Assembly (NCBI GenBank): GCA_013368445.1 | Contig: JAACJO010000005.1 | Coordinates: 1,736,001 to 1,800,000, forward strand | Length of the DNA: 64,000 nt | Source of the DNA: Leucocoprinus leucothites | Taxonomy: Eukaryota > Basidiomycota > Agaricomycetes > Agaricales > Agaricaceae | Direction: 5' to 3' | Part shown: positions 45,241-57,200 of the stretch, one piece after another | Position numbering within the stretch: the first letter of the stretch is position 1 | How the letters are laid out: each line of letters starts with the position of its first letter | Translations under genes and position numbers: made by a program | The notes under the pieces: model-generated | Database searches by the model: none | Told to the model about the DNA's origin: nothing | What the model saw: only the letters and a program-made list of their open reading frames with translations

Positions 45241-46538
45241 ATGACAGGCGTTTTCGACTTGGTAGTCATTGGGTCCGGCGGGGGTCCCGACGAGACTAAT
45301 CTAACTGCGTGAGTCGCATGTGGTCGGCGCTAAACTTTTTTGACCATCCTTACTCTCCTAGGTACCTCTTGAAAACAGCGGATGCGAAATGGGAAGATGG
45401 CATCATAGCTCTTGATGCTGGTACGGATGGTTCAGTGTCACTTGGTAAGGAAGGAGAACTGACGTGTGTTGAGTAGGTTCTGGTCAGGGTGCTTTGCGTC
45501 AGCTCCTGAAACAGAACTCCCAGCTGTTTGAGCAGCATACTGAGAACAATGACCAAGACAAGACCGGGATGTACAATGCAAGCCAGATTTATTCTTTTGT
45601 TAGGTGCGGGTCGAAATGTTCCTTACCTTGCACGCTATTGACCAAATTTTAACAGATCCTACCTCATCACTCACGCTCATTTGGACCACATCAACAGTCT
45701 TGTAATATCAGCAGGATCCCTAAGTGGACCGAGAAAAAATATTTATGCCGCGAAGGCGATTCTCCAAGATCTAGAAACAATATTTTCTGACCGTATTTGG
45801 CCCAATCTCGCATCATGGAACAATTCCGACGAGGAACACAAGCTTTTATACAAGCCGTATGCCTTAATCCTTTGTGTCTTATGCTCTTCTCACTCCGAAT
45901 CTTACAGGCTAGAAGCAGATGGAAATTACAATGCAGTTCATACAGGCACATCCATTAGAAGTTTCCCTCTGAACCATGGAACTTACCAAGATGGCTCCTA
46001 CACCTCTTCTGCCTTTTGCATTCGGCATGATCCCTCCTCTGTCGAGTTTCTCTTTTTTGGCGACGTTGAACCGGACTCCTTGGCACCAGTCCCTCGCACC
46101 ATCGACATTTGGCGTGCAGTAGCACCGAAAATTCCAAACTCGCTCAAAGCTATATTCATTGAATGCTCGTGGCCTTCAGGGAGAACAGATGACACGCTCT
46201 ACGGGCATCTCACTCCAGAGCACTTGGTGGCTGAACTGGTTGCCCTCGCGAAAGAGGTCGTGAAATACCGGAAAACGGAGTTGGCGCTTAAAACGTCAAC
46301 TAGACCTGCAAGGAAACGTCAAAAGACCAATCCTATCAACGATGACGAACTTCTAGACTCCTTAAACGGACTCCGAGTCTACGTGATGCATTGCAAAGAT
46401 GACACGACAAGTGTTGGCGGCAAGCCTATGAGGCAATTGATCACTGACCAGATCAGGGAACTTGTCAATGCCCGTCAGCTCGGTGCCACAGTTGTGTGTA
46501 CCGAGCCGGGCATGCGAATCAGTGTGTTACATTTTTGA
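45241..46538 (+). CDS. PDE1: Class II cAMP phosphodiesterase PDE1 (low-affinity)
   Basis: It hydrolyses cAMP to AMP and damps PKA signalling. Exons 45241-45308, 45362-45420, 45477-45603, 45656-45856 and 45908-46538 give 361 residues. The metallo-beta-lactamase-like fold is seen in MTGVFDLVVIGSGGGPDE, TAYLLKT, IIALDAGSGQGALRQLL, YLITHAHLDHINSLVISAGS (the H-x-H-L-D-H metal motif of class II PDEs), VHTGTSIRSFPLNHGTY, SSAFCIRHDPSSVEFLFFGD, LKAIFIECSWPSGRTDDTLY, GHLTPEHLVAELVALAKEV and LRVYVMHCKDD. The order and length match fungal PDE1. It lies 7 kb from the PKA catalytic-subunit gene on the opposite strand. There is no signal peptide and no membrane span, so it is cytosolic. Confidence 0.94.
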
Positions 46539-46991
46539 TAGGCACTGTATAAAACTTGACAAGCTTGACAGGTATTTGAGGCCAAATTGGAATTGGCCTG
46601 TGGATACAATGATATTCCCCCTTGTTGTCTCCACCTTGATTCTGTTGTGCTAGAGTCTGACGCGTTGGTCGGATAACTATTCCGCTCAGGATGTAAACCC
46701 TGTACTTTTACACAGCTGGTGTAGCATAGCTTTCTTACGACATACTGTATCATCACATGAATGTTGAGGCCTCGACGCCATCCGAATTAGACGACATGAC
46801 GAAAGCAGTATTATTGCTACAGTGAAAGCGCAAAAATAACATAACACTCATGTGAGAGAAGAGAAACGGACGAAGAGGAGGAACGTAAAACAAGGATAAC
46901 AGACATGATCGATGCGAAATAGTCCCCGTCCCAGGTATGTAACAAGTCTATAAGCAAGGTAATGGCAGATCATTTGAAACATGACCAGTGC
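46539..46991. other. Convergent intergenic region (PDE1 and striatin 3' ends)
   Basis: The two flanking genes end towards each other here. No coding frame, RNA gene or repeat was found. Confidence 0.5.
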
Positions 46992-49813
46992 TTATGACGA
47001 GGCATAAAGCTTCACCACACCGTCAGCCCCAGCACTGACCATTACTGGCATGGTTGGGTGAAACTCAACATCGAGGGTACCTTCCCGAGCCTTTTCTCGG
47101 TGAGTAGTAATTTCTTGGATGCACGTTCGTGAGCCAGCCATGTCCCAGAAGCGGACGGAACAGTCATGACTACCCGACACCAGCGTAAACCCAGACGTGT
47201 CTATCGACAGGGATGTCACACCGTCTAGGTGAGCCAACATCGAGTGGGTGCATTGTCCTAAAACGGAATATTAAAGCAAGCACTAGCGAAAACGAAGGTT
47301 AATGTCCCATACCTGTAAGAACATCAAAGATCTTGATATACTTATCCTCGTGGGCCGTCACGAGAATAGGCATGCTTGGATGTGAAGTGATGCAGTTGAT
47401 TTGTGTTGCCGGTGTACCGTCTTTTGATAGAGATTAACATGCAAGAAGGCGAGGTTTTTGAGCAGATGACGTACCGTATGTCGTGTCACTCGGAAGACGG
47501 ATCACTTCTTTCCCAGTCTCGATTTCAAAGATTTTGACGATCGCATTTTGGTATGCAACAGCAACTTTCTTGAGATCCGTCTTCAAGACCTCAACAGAAG
47601 TAGCCCCTGGCACTTCAGCTTCATCCTCGAAGTCGCTGCTGGTATCCAAGCCATTCCAGCGCCACGACAGTCTCAGCGATCCACCCCCTGATGGTCCACT
47701 GACATCCCAAACCTTCACGGCACCCTCTGCGCCACAACTAATTAGAGTATTCTCATCCTTGACGAGAGCGAGGTCCCACACGGCATCTGTGTGACCAATG
47801 AGTTCACCCCGTACCCTTGTTTCATCATAAGGTGCATAGGTGGTATGGGATGGGCTAGGTAGTGCCCAGATTCTGATGGAGGAATCTAGAGAAGCTGAGT
47901 ACAGCAGATGTTTTGAAGGTGAATGAATCAATCGAGTGATCGCTGCTGAATGCCCGCGGAGCGTTAGCTGTGGTTCGACTTCCGTTGTTGGCCGGGCGCT
48001 ATGAGATTCGGGTGAATGAATTGGATGAGCTATTAAGGGAAGGTCACGCACGATGATGATGCAAGACTGGAAACTTCCATTCGCCAGATCTTTACTGTAC
48101 AGTCATCTCCTCCCGTTGCCAAACACAGTTCATTCGGATGAAATGCCACCGCTCTGACAGCATCCAGATGACTGCCGTAAAGTATCCTTAGTATGAAAAC
48201 TCGTCATGTTTCTTATTAAACCACTAACTTTCGGAGGGTCCGTTTGGCTTTCCATACTTTTGTGTCTTCGCCTTCTCCGACCACCGATGATTCCTCCTCA
48301 TCTATATCCATGTCTGCATCCTTTAGATCATCATCATCGTCTCGCCGTGGTTCCCATGCGTGGACACCTGTTTGGTTTTCCTTCGCCAAACGGGCTTGTT
48401 CAGCGGCTTCATGAGATTGCCTCAACTTTTCTTTCCATTCGCCAGCGTCGTCAGGGCGATAAATGGCAGTTATTTGCTTGCCATCTGACTCTGGCTCTCT
48501 ATCTTTGTCCCCTAGCGAAGGGATTCCAGGAGATGGTTGCTGAGCGGAGGATCCTACTGAGCCCATAGCCGGCTGATTACCCGCTGCAAGGGAATTACGT
48601 TCCAGAGAGTTCTGCTGCTGAGATGCGGAAGAAGACCCAGGCAAAGAGTTGATACCATTCAGCAATGAAAACTCTTTTCCTCCCTCAGGTAGAATCTTTC
48701 GTGGCCTGCCATTGTAGGGAATCTGGTCAAAAGAAGGAACATTAGGAAGTGAAAGGGGTATCGAGGAGTTGTTGAGAAGTGGTCGGTTGGGTAACGGGTT
48801 CATAGCCTGGGGAGACGTTAAGTAAGAGATTTCTTGAAGGCACCTGAGACGGAAAATCTGAGTGAACGCCTCCATGTTCATCAACCATAACGTACTGTTT
48901 GAGGTAGTCGCGACTGCGAGCTCTGCTCTTCGGGTCGCGTCCAAGCGGCGCTTTGCCGAGGCCAGAGACGGTCGAGCCTGACATTCGGGCTTAGACAAAT
49001 TCGATGGAACCTTGGAAGAAATTTACCTCCTGCGCCTAAAATGAGACCACCGTTCGACAATCGGCTTTCAGGCAGTGGTGAGTCTGTGCAAACGTTTTGA
49101 GTTCTGAGTCCGTGGAACATGGAAATCGACCAACCCTCGCTTCGAGGTGAGCTCCCGCCACTCTCCTCCTTGTGGCTTCCTGTGTCATCTTTCGAGCCAG
49201 TGGACGACCCATGTGCTTGAATGGCCGCGAGCTTTGATGGAGGGACTGATTGCGAGGAAGTTTGAGTGAGTTGTTTCGAGCTAGAATATCCACGTCAGGC
49301 CCAAGCAGGACAAAAATATGATGAAGGCTCACCGTTCCATGCGTAAAACAAATTCAAGCATCTTAATACGCCGCATGAGGTCGAGTTTGACATTGTCAAA
49401 TGACCGTTTCTCCCCTTCTAGCAAGGCAATCCTAGCCTATGGAATGACATGAGAGTGAGAAAGCGCGACAGAGGTCGCAAGACATGAAAACCGACCCGCA
49501 TTTCCGCTCTCTCAATCTCCCACTCATTTCTGTCGCGCTCATAACGTCTCCACTCTGACTGAAGAAAGTGCAGCACGCTGGAAAGGGTGACATCCTGGCC
49601 GTTTTGTGGAGGAGGTGGGGGTATGGAATTTGGCTGGTTTTGATGTTGTTGCGGCTGCTGTTGCTGCTGTTGGCCCTGCTGTTGCTGGTTGCTGGGCGGC
49701 AGGCCTTGCAATGAGCCCAGCATGGATATTTTACGTGGAGGGTGAAGAAGGGAGTCGAGATATTGGGAAGGAGAGACGTGATTGGTAGATTCCGACTGCA
49801 ACTCAAGCATCAT
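46992..49813 (-). CDS. Striatin-family WD40 protein (STRIPAK scaffold)
   Basis: This is the homologue of Sordaria PRO11, yeast Far8 and animal striatin, the regulatory B''' subunit of PP2A in the STRIPAK complex, which controls hyphal fusion and sexual development. It starts [20 protein letters not shown], passes a poly-Gln stretch (near 49640-49700), then the striatin coiled-coil: [61 protein letters not shown] caveolin-like/linker region ([19 protein letters not shown]) and acidic tract ([13 protein letters not shown]) follow. The propeller has [91 protein letters not shown] and [20 protein letters not shown]. It ends at TAA 46992-46994. The start at 49813 is the first ATG after a frame that lacks one upstream. 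Confidence 0.92.
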
Positions 49814-49985
49814 GCGTAGAAATATTAAACAAACAACACCAAAGCTTCTCCCTACTAGCACGCTCCCAAGCTCACTACATCCACGCGCTGCCTCACATTA
49901 TCTACTATACACCAGCCCACCGGTTGTCTTATTTCTTGCCGCTCCTGAGAGACCGTCAATAGTTGCTCACTGTCGTTGTCCATAC

Positions 49986-50318
49986 TCACTTCTTAATACC
50001 TGCGCCTCCCATTGGGCCGCCTACAAGACTCGTGAGCGAAGCTGCGAATCACATCTTTGTCACGTACCCTTCAATGCTGTAGCGTAATCAGTTTCAACTA
50101 TAGAACAAATTTTAGAGTGGATACTGCACCTTTCTCTCTTGCGGCCTTCAAAGCATCCTGCTCAGCTTTCTGCTTCTTCTTATGTTCAATATCCTCCTCG
50201 GTCTCCTCTTTCTTCTCCTTCTTGGGTGCCTGTACACAGAAGGTTAGAACAGTTGATCCTCATCCCCAGCCAACCCTACCTTTAATGGCTTCATCTTTCC
50301 GCCCTGTCGACTAGACAT
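49986..50318 (-). CDS. TMA7: Translation machinery-associated protein 7 (TMA7)
   Basis: This is a tiny, very basic protein bound to ribosomes. Its role in translation is poorly understood. Exons 50280-50318, 50130-50229, 50068-50076 and 49986-50020 give 60 residues: MSSRQGGKMKPLKAPKKEKK, an acidic/Lys-rich helix (EETEEDIEHKKKQKAEQDAL) and the conserved end GGPMGGAGIKK. The start (SxRQGGKxKPLKxPKK) and the Gly-rich Ile-Lys-Lys end match the TMA7/CCDC72 family, and the length is close to yeast's 64. Exon 3 is only 9 nt (Ala-Leu-Lys plus one base) and is required for frame. It shares a 223-bp divergent promoter with the secreted hydrolase gene. Confidence 0.92.
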
Positions 50319-50541
50319 GATAATGAAATATGAGTTTGTTGAGCGAAATTAGCGCATTGATCACTTATCGAATTGTTTGGATTAAACAGTATCGGTCAAC
50401 ACACAATACCACAGCCACATTCACGAGGTTGTTCTTCCACGCGATTCGTCGTTGAGTACAAGCTTTGAAGTGAAGCCTGTGAAATCTACGAAATCTACTA
50501 ATCATAAGTATATCAAGATAACCAAAGTGTGAATCTCACTT

Positions 50542-53500
50542 ATGAGTCTCATCCTCTTCCATCTTGCGCTACTCCTCTCCTCGTTGCGTTTGGTTCTCGT
50601 CATGGCACAGGGGCAAACTAACCTTCGTTCAGTCGATGGGCAAAGTCGACAGTGGTCCATAACATTATCAACAGACTGGGATGTTCTTGGACCATTCCCG
50701 ATTCACGCTCGGGAGCAGCAATTTCTATCTCCGTCTTACCCAATCAACCGTGAGCTTAGCCTTTGCACCTCAGCCTATTCCCTGGCCGACTGCCTCAAGT
50801 ATCACAGCCTATCAACTTCCAGGACACATGGCCTTCCTCATATGCGGATAATGTCATTGTTCGTTGGTCAAAGACTCAGCTCTCAGAGGATGGCATCATA
50901 ACAGTAGCGTTTCCAGAGGTTAGGTACACAAGAAGCCCTCTCTCCGATAATTTGGGACTGACTGAGCGTGCAGATGGAAGAGTCTGCGCGCAACCGAGGG
51001 CTGGGCTGCGTTGCAGCACCATGCGGTTCTTCGAGGAACGATGACTCTTATACCACCCGATGTGATTGACCCTAAGGCGACTATCCCCAAGGTCCTCGTC
51101 CAGCTCGAACAAGGCTCATACTTTACCATCTTACCTATGGACGGTCCCGAACGAGGTGCCTTAACGCCAGAATGGTATGCCGGAAATATCTACAACATGG
51201 AACGTGCGCTTCCACGTGTGGTCGATTTACCTACAACCCCAGACCCCACGAACCCAACCCAGTACGAGATTTTTATTAGCGGAGATTACGAGGTAAGCGA
51301 GCTCGTTATAACTTTACCTCGCCAAAGCTGTTAATTTGCGGCAATATCTAAGATTAGACTCTTCGGCGACCCTCATGTCATGAATACAGAGATACCCACC
51401 CAAGTCATTAGTTTATTTGTGCAGGTCGATAGCAACCAAACGGTTGTTCAGCACGAATCATCTCAAGATGTTTTATGTGACTTCGTTGACGGCCTTGCAT
51501 TCGGTGAGACCATCGGAATTGGCATGCGAAGCCCGACCTGGTCAACTGTAACTCGGGTTGCATCCCAGCATCCGGTAGGTGCATATAATTGAACATCTAA
51601 CTCGTCTTCCCACTCATCCTTGACTGTTTTTTTCAGGATGTCGAGCTCATTTTAAAGCAGTCCACCAGGATAGCGCCCTCGCAATTACGCATAGTACCAC
51701 TAGAAATCTCACAGCATGGAGTTTTCCATGGCAGTTCACTGGACATAGTCATTACCGCCACTCATGGATCTGGACAAGAGGTTCAAATACCTATCAGTTT
51801 ACCCATTACGCAACGCAGTTCAGCTGAAGCAAGTAACCACGTAGCTTTCAAAGCGACCTATCTCTACGGCTCTACAATGCCCACCGCGTTCTTAGCCATA
51901 CCTCCAGTAACTCGACCCCAAAAGAGCAGCCCCCCTATCCTAGTGCTACGTGAATCCAGTATCCGACTTATTGACGAACACCGCTAATCTATCTTTCCTA
52001 GATGGCGCTGGTGTAGATATAATCACACAATCATTTTGGCCTGAAGCTTTGCCTCCAAACAATCTCAGCTGGACTGTTTCACCGAGTGGTCGCACGTCTT
52101 GGGTAAGGAAATCCTGATGTAGCGTCAGTTCCCATCAAATGATATGCTCTCCAAACAGGGACTTGACTGGCATGGACCAAGTGCTCAAGACGCGTGGAAC
52201 TGTGTTGATGCACTCGCTAGCATCCTCGAACAGTACTCACAGTGGAAAGATGTGGCCTTTAAAGCGGGCACGCCAGCTGTTATAATCGGACATTCTAACG
52301 GAGGCCAGGGAACGTGGTATGTCGGCCTTAGGCATCCCGATAGAGTGTTAGGTCTTGTGCCTGCTGCTGGCTATATCAAATCACAAGGTTATGTCCCACT
52401 CACGATGTCAAGGTGAGACTATCAACCTTGAAATCGGCTGATATCTGATGTTCTAATATTCGGAATGTATTAACTGACTGATGTACATTCTCTCCCTAAC
52501 CGAGCAGATCTGCCCACTTTATTGATCCTTTGTTGCGCGCTATACTGGAAACCTCGTTAACACCAGACGATAACGACCTATTTTTGACAAACATTGTCAA
52601 CAAGCCTGTGCTTGTTGTTCATGGGTTCGTTTTTCCATAACGTCAGACTCAAGTTCAGATTGATGACTGCGATTATGACAGAGGAGATGACAATAACGTG
52701 CCTGTCTGGCACGGACGGGAACACTTCAGCATCGTGGAGTCATGGAATAGGATCCTTGGCATTGCACCGGATATCACGTACGTCGTTGCATGAAACTTTG
52801 ACGAGGCTGAAACTAGATCTGCTTAGCATGAAAGAGGACAAAGGACAATTGCACTTCTACCCTACTGTTCTGAACAACTCGCAAGTCCAAGGGTTCATAA
52901 ACGGTTTACTCGAGGCCCCTAGAAGTCGCGCGGAGTGGCTCCAACCGTTCACTCTCACGGTTTTCAGACCAGAAGAGAGTGGATCATTACATAGTTGGAA
53001 GATTCAGGAGGTCAAGGTTCCAGGAAGGTACCTGGTCTTCCTTCCCCTTGTCTTCGGGAACGTACTTGACGTTTAAATAGACTGGCGAGACTGACTGCTA
53101 TACCTTCGAGGGTCACCCATGTCATTGAAGTGCGCACCACCAATGTCCGGATGTTTACAATTTCACACCTGGCTGGAGCATTCTCCACTCTTCGTATTGA
53201 CGGAGACGACGTTATATTGAATCTCGCAGTTCAACGGCAGCCCCTCCAGCTTCAACGCGATGATTCATCTCTCAAATGGAAGGTATGTGGACGAGTGGCA
53301 CCTCGTGAAAGCTTCTCCCTTGACTGCTTCAAGCTGTTAGGCACAGACCCACTCAACTTGACACCCTCGCCTCCAACCAGGATACAGTACTTCCTTTCAA
53401 GCAATGGGCCGATCACTTTTGTCCAGCCAAGTTCTAACCATGATCAGGCAAAGAACTTCAATACGTTGGCACTCAGACTTGCCCACGATCTGCACATTTA

Positions 53501-54063
53501 CCATCGTCTTGATTCTGAAATCATCCGGGACCATGAGCTCATCAGCGGGGCGGATGTGGACTGGCCAAAAGGCAACACCGTACTAATGGGGACATTAAGT
53601 GACCCGCTCATCAAGCATGTCCTCAGTCAAGGCAAAACGCCCTTGGCTATTCAGGGAAACCGTCTTTCTCTGAATGGTCACACCGTCAGATCAGGTCCTC
53701 ACACGGGTAGGTGCCTTATATCACTTTATTAGGATTTTCAGGTCAATTCTGACGAAGGGATTAAAGGACTAGTATTCTTGCACCCTCACCCAACCTCACC
53801 TGATGCCCTGATAATGTTTGTCATTGGAGAGAGTCCAAAGGCATTGGAATGGGCGGCACGCCTATTCCCAATCAGGACAGGTATCACCGTGCCCTCTTGG
53901 GTCATTTTAGGGCCGGGAATGGATGAAATAGGAGCAGCCGGGATATCTGCAGCAGGGTGAGTCACCACTTCTCGCACCCCGAACGATATTCAAACTAAGC
54001 AATAGGGTGTGGGGACATGCTTGGTCATGGAACAATGCACTCTCATGGTCGGAATTCTTCTAA
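50542..54063 (+). CDS. Secreted alpha/beta-hydrolase, prolyl-oligopeptidase-like (S9)
   Basis: A signal peptide is evident ([20 protein letters not shown], then MAQG). Many exons give a protein of roughly 900 residues ending [15 protein letters not shown] at TAA 54061-54063. The N-terminal half is beta-rich ([57 protein letters not shown]). The hydrolase core has [32 protein letters not shown], the nucleophile elbow [20 protein letters not shown] and the Asp loop [18 protein letters not shown], the pattern HG-x-D-x-x-VP of prolyl oligopeptidases. A later beta-rich part ([20 protein letters not shown]) and [20 protein letters not shown] follow. The substrate is unknown. It may be an extracellular peptidase or esterase. 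Several joins (for instance LHGAG from CTAC|GTGAAT...CTAG|ATGGC) were checked and are in phase. Confidence 0.82.
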
Positions 54064-54276
54064 TGGAGAACTGTGGCTACATTCAAACAGTCCAAAGTAA
54101 CTGCGTCAAGTTAATGTCATACACGTTGTTACAATACAGTATGCAGTGTGGTAAAACCCAGATAGGACATGACAGATATGTGCGAAGAGATAGCAATTAT
54201 AACGACAAAAAATCTACTGTTGGGATATTGATTCTGCGACCTGCAACATCTTGCGTCACGACCCGAGTCGCAGAGT
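54064..54276. other. Short convergent gap
   Basis: Only 213 bases lie between the hydrolase stop and the CNOT1 stop. Overlapping 3' UTRs are likely. Nothing else is seen. Confidence 0.5.
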
Positions 54277-57200
54277 TCATGATAAGTTATGACGCACGCT
54301 ATCGAGCAGGACGGTCACTTCCGGAGCAACGCGGATGAATTCCTTGGTCCAGAACTCATATTTCGGGTTGCGGAGAAGCTCAATAAAAGTGACTAAGGCG
54401 CCCCAAGGGTGTGGTCGGTGGACAATGAAGCGCTCGAGGAGGACTTTGGTCATGATCTCTCGGAAGCGGTCATCTTCAACCTCGAGGAAGAGATGTAACA
54501 TCAAGGAACTGAACCAGTGGGTGTGTGCGTTCGGATAGCGTAGATGCAAAGCCATCGAGCTCAAGAGGTGATGTTGCCCTACAAGGGAATGGTCAGTTAG
54601 CGAATTTCTTCAGTAGATATGTCAACGCCAACCTTCGTCATCAAGACTGGTAGCAAGATACTGCAGAGCAACAACCCCAGGGTCACTTGCAGCGAAAAGC
54701 GAGGATCCGCTTCGAGCCTTAGCTTGTGCAACAGATGACACGCCAATGAACATGACGAGTGAATTAATCAAGGGGAGGTTATAGGTTTCTGCTGCATCAT
54801 CGGAAGGTCCAGGGAGCCTGAGACGGTCCTTCAGCGAGGCAAGGAAGGAAGCGGAGCCGCGACCGAGTAAGTATTGCTCGAGGTAAGTCCGCAGTTCTCC
54901 ACTTTTGAGGCCAGAGCTGAAATCAGATAAGATTGGAGGGATAGGTCCCATCTCGGGAATTGAATCGAATTTCTGGTTGCGAAGGTTGGGGTCGGGAAGG
55001 ACGATAGCAGGAGGGAAGGCACTGAGAATGATGTTTCGTAACTGAATGCAACGTTGAGGAATGACATCACACAATGTGAAATAGTATTCGCTCAAGAACT
55101 CAGGGAAATCGTGAAGAAGGACGAGGAGAAGTCGGAGGGCACCACGATACAGATCCTTCGCCGCGTTCTGCAAATCTGCATTTTTCAAGAAAGGGGACAA
55201 GAACTTGAAGAGTGAGACGAGGAGCTTGTGGAAAGCGGACCAACCCTATGAACAAATCGGTAAGATTCCTAGACGTATCGAGACCGTAATACGTACCTCG
55301 CGATTCTCTGACATCAAGAGCTTAGGCATGAAAAGTCGATGGGAAATTAGGCACATCCAAGAAAAGGCAAATCCAGGGAAATATGTAGGCTGAAGAGAAC
55401 TATACGTGTCGCTGATCGCCACCAGCAGGTGGAAGTAAACCGGCCCAAGGTGGTTTTCGATGGAGTGGAGATCATTAACGAGACTGGAGAAGAAACGGAA
55501 AAAGGGTTTTTGCTGAAACGCGGCGCCCTGTTCCTCGTGCAGATTGGCTAATACCAGGACGAAGATTGAGAGTATCTTGGTCAAATAATGAACCTTGGCC
55601 TGGTCATTGTTGACACCGGATGCGTCCCCATGGTACTTGATGATATAAACAATCAGCCGTGACATTGCATCCAAAGCCTGGAAGGCGTATGCAAAGTCAT
55701 TGGAAGCAACACACTTAACGTAACTGTTGACACTGGCTTCCGCACAAACCCGGAAGAAGAGAGAGGACATATCCTCGACTTTCAGAATACCCTGTTTGGT
55801 TAACTGGGTTATGAAAGGAACGAAACTCTTCTCGGGGGAGTGGGATCGCTGGAAAATGGAGACCCATTGTTGGAACCAGATGTACAGTTTTTCACGTAGC
55901 TGCTCTGACTCGGGTTTTGCGGACGGTTGGCGGGAAGATGCGTCAGTGGAAGCAGGAAGTCGTCTGACGCCACGGAGGTCATCGAGGAGGTGGTTGACGC
56001 TAGAAAAATCTAAGTATGCACTATCAAGAAATTGAAAGATCGCGACGTACTCGTCATTTGCCTTGCCAGCTTTGGAGATCTGATCAAGCATGTCGATGGT
56101 GTACGCAAACTGGGTTTGGGCGGCCACGGGAGGGTCCGCGGTCAAGCACTCGCGAATTAGGCCAGCGGCATAGGTTAGGAGATTTACGCGGGGGTCCGTG
56201 GAAATTGACTTGGCGAGCTGTTGATCTGTTACACTTAAGCTGATCAAGCTACTCCTCAAGAGGGTGACCGTGACCGAAATGTTGAATTTGCGCTGTAAGA
56301 TAGACAAGTTAACACAACTTCCTTAGCGAATATCCAGGACCGACCTCGTCATTTGCATACAGCAGCCACTCAATTGCCTCCTTTGCCACATCTTCGAATG
56401 AGTGGCACAACTGCTCCAGGAGGGCGACGTAAACTTCCCTGCCAAGCTGAGATGGGGTGTTGTACAGCTTTCGTACAATTGCTTGCGACATCATCAGAGG
56501 AGTATGTTGACGATCGGCGGCTTCAACTGCAAGGAAAATAATTTGGCGGACAAGGTGGCGGACATCATGACTAGGAGGTAAGGTAGTCAGGCTTTGCGTA
56601 GGGAGTTGGGCCATGATTGCCTCAAGATCACGGGTCAAGTCTTGGAAACGGCTCATGATTTCCTGATGACTGTGCAAGTCTCGGTCAGGGGCCTCATGTT
56701 CAAGACCGGGGGACTGGGTATTGTAAGCAAAGGAATTGGTAGAACTTGGTCGGCTGATGTGAGGGCGAACATGGGCAGCTATTAAAGAGGCTGAGTACTG
56801 TTCAAGGTGAATAACAGGTTGTGCATACCGAAATCCTCATAAACGGCTGCCTGAATGTTCTGGACACCACCTGTTTTGATACGGAGAGGGTCAGGAAGGC
56901 TGAGAGCAAAGCTTGGATGGGGGGTATTCGGGTCAAAGTAAGGGCTGGAGCCATGCATCTCACGATGACGCCTTCGACTTTCAATGGAAGCTGCAAAGTT
57001 ATCCTCAAGATCAGCAAGAGCCCTCTCCATTGCGACTTTCTCGATAGCAGCGCAAGCTATGTCCAAGTTATCCTGCATAAGCAGATGGATGACCTGTTCC
57101 GGGACCAATTGCTATACAAAATGTTTGAGCAGTTATTGCAACTGGAGAAGCAAGATGCCTTACCTCTGTGAATCCTTCGCGGTTCAAAGACTGACGAAGA

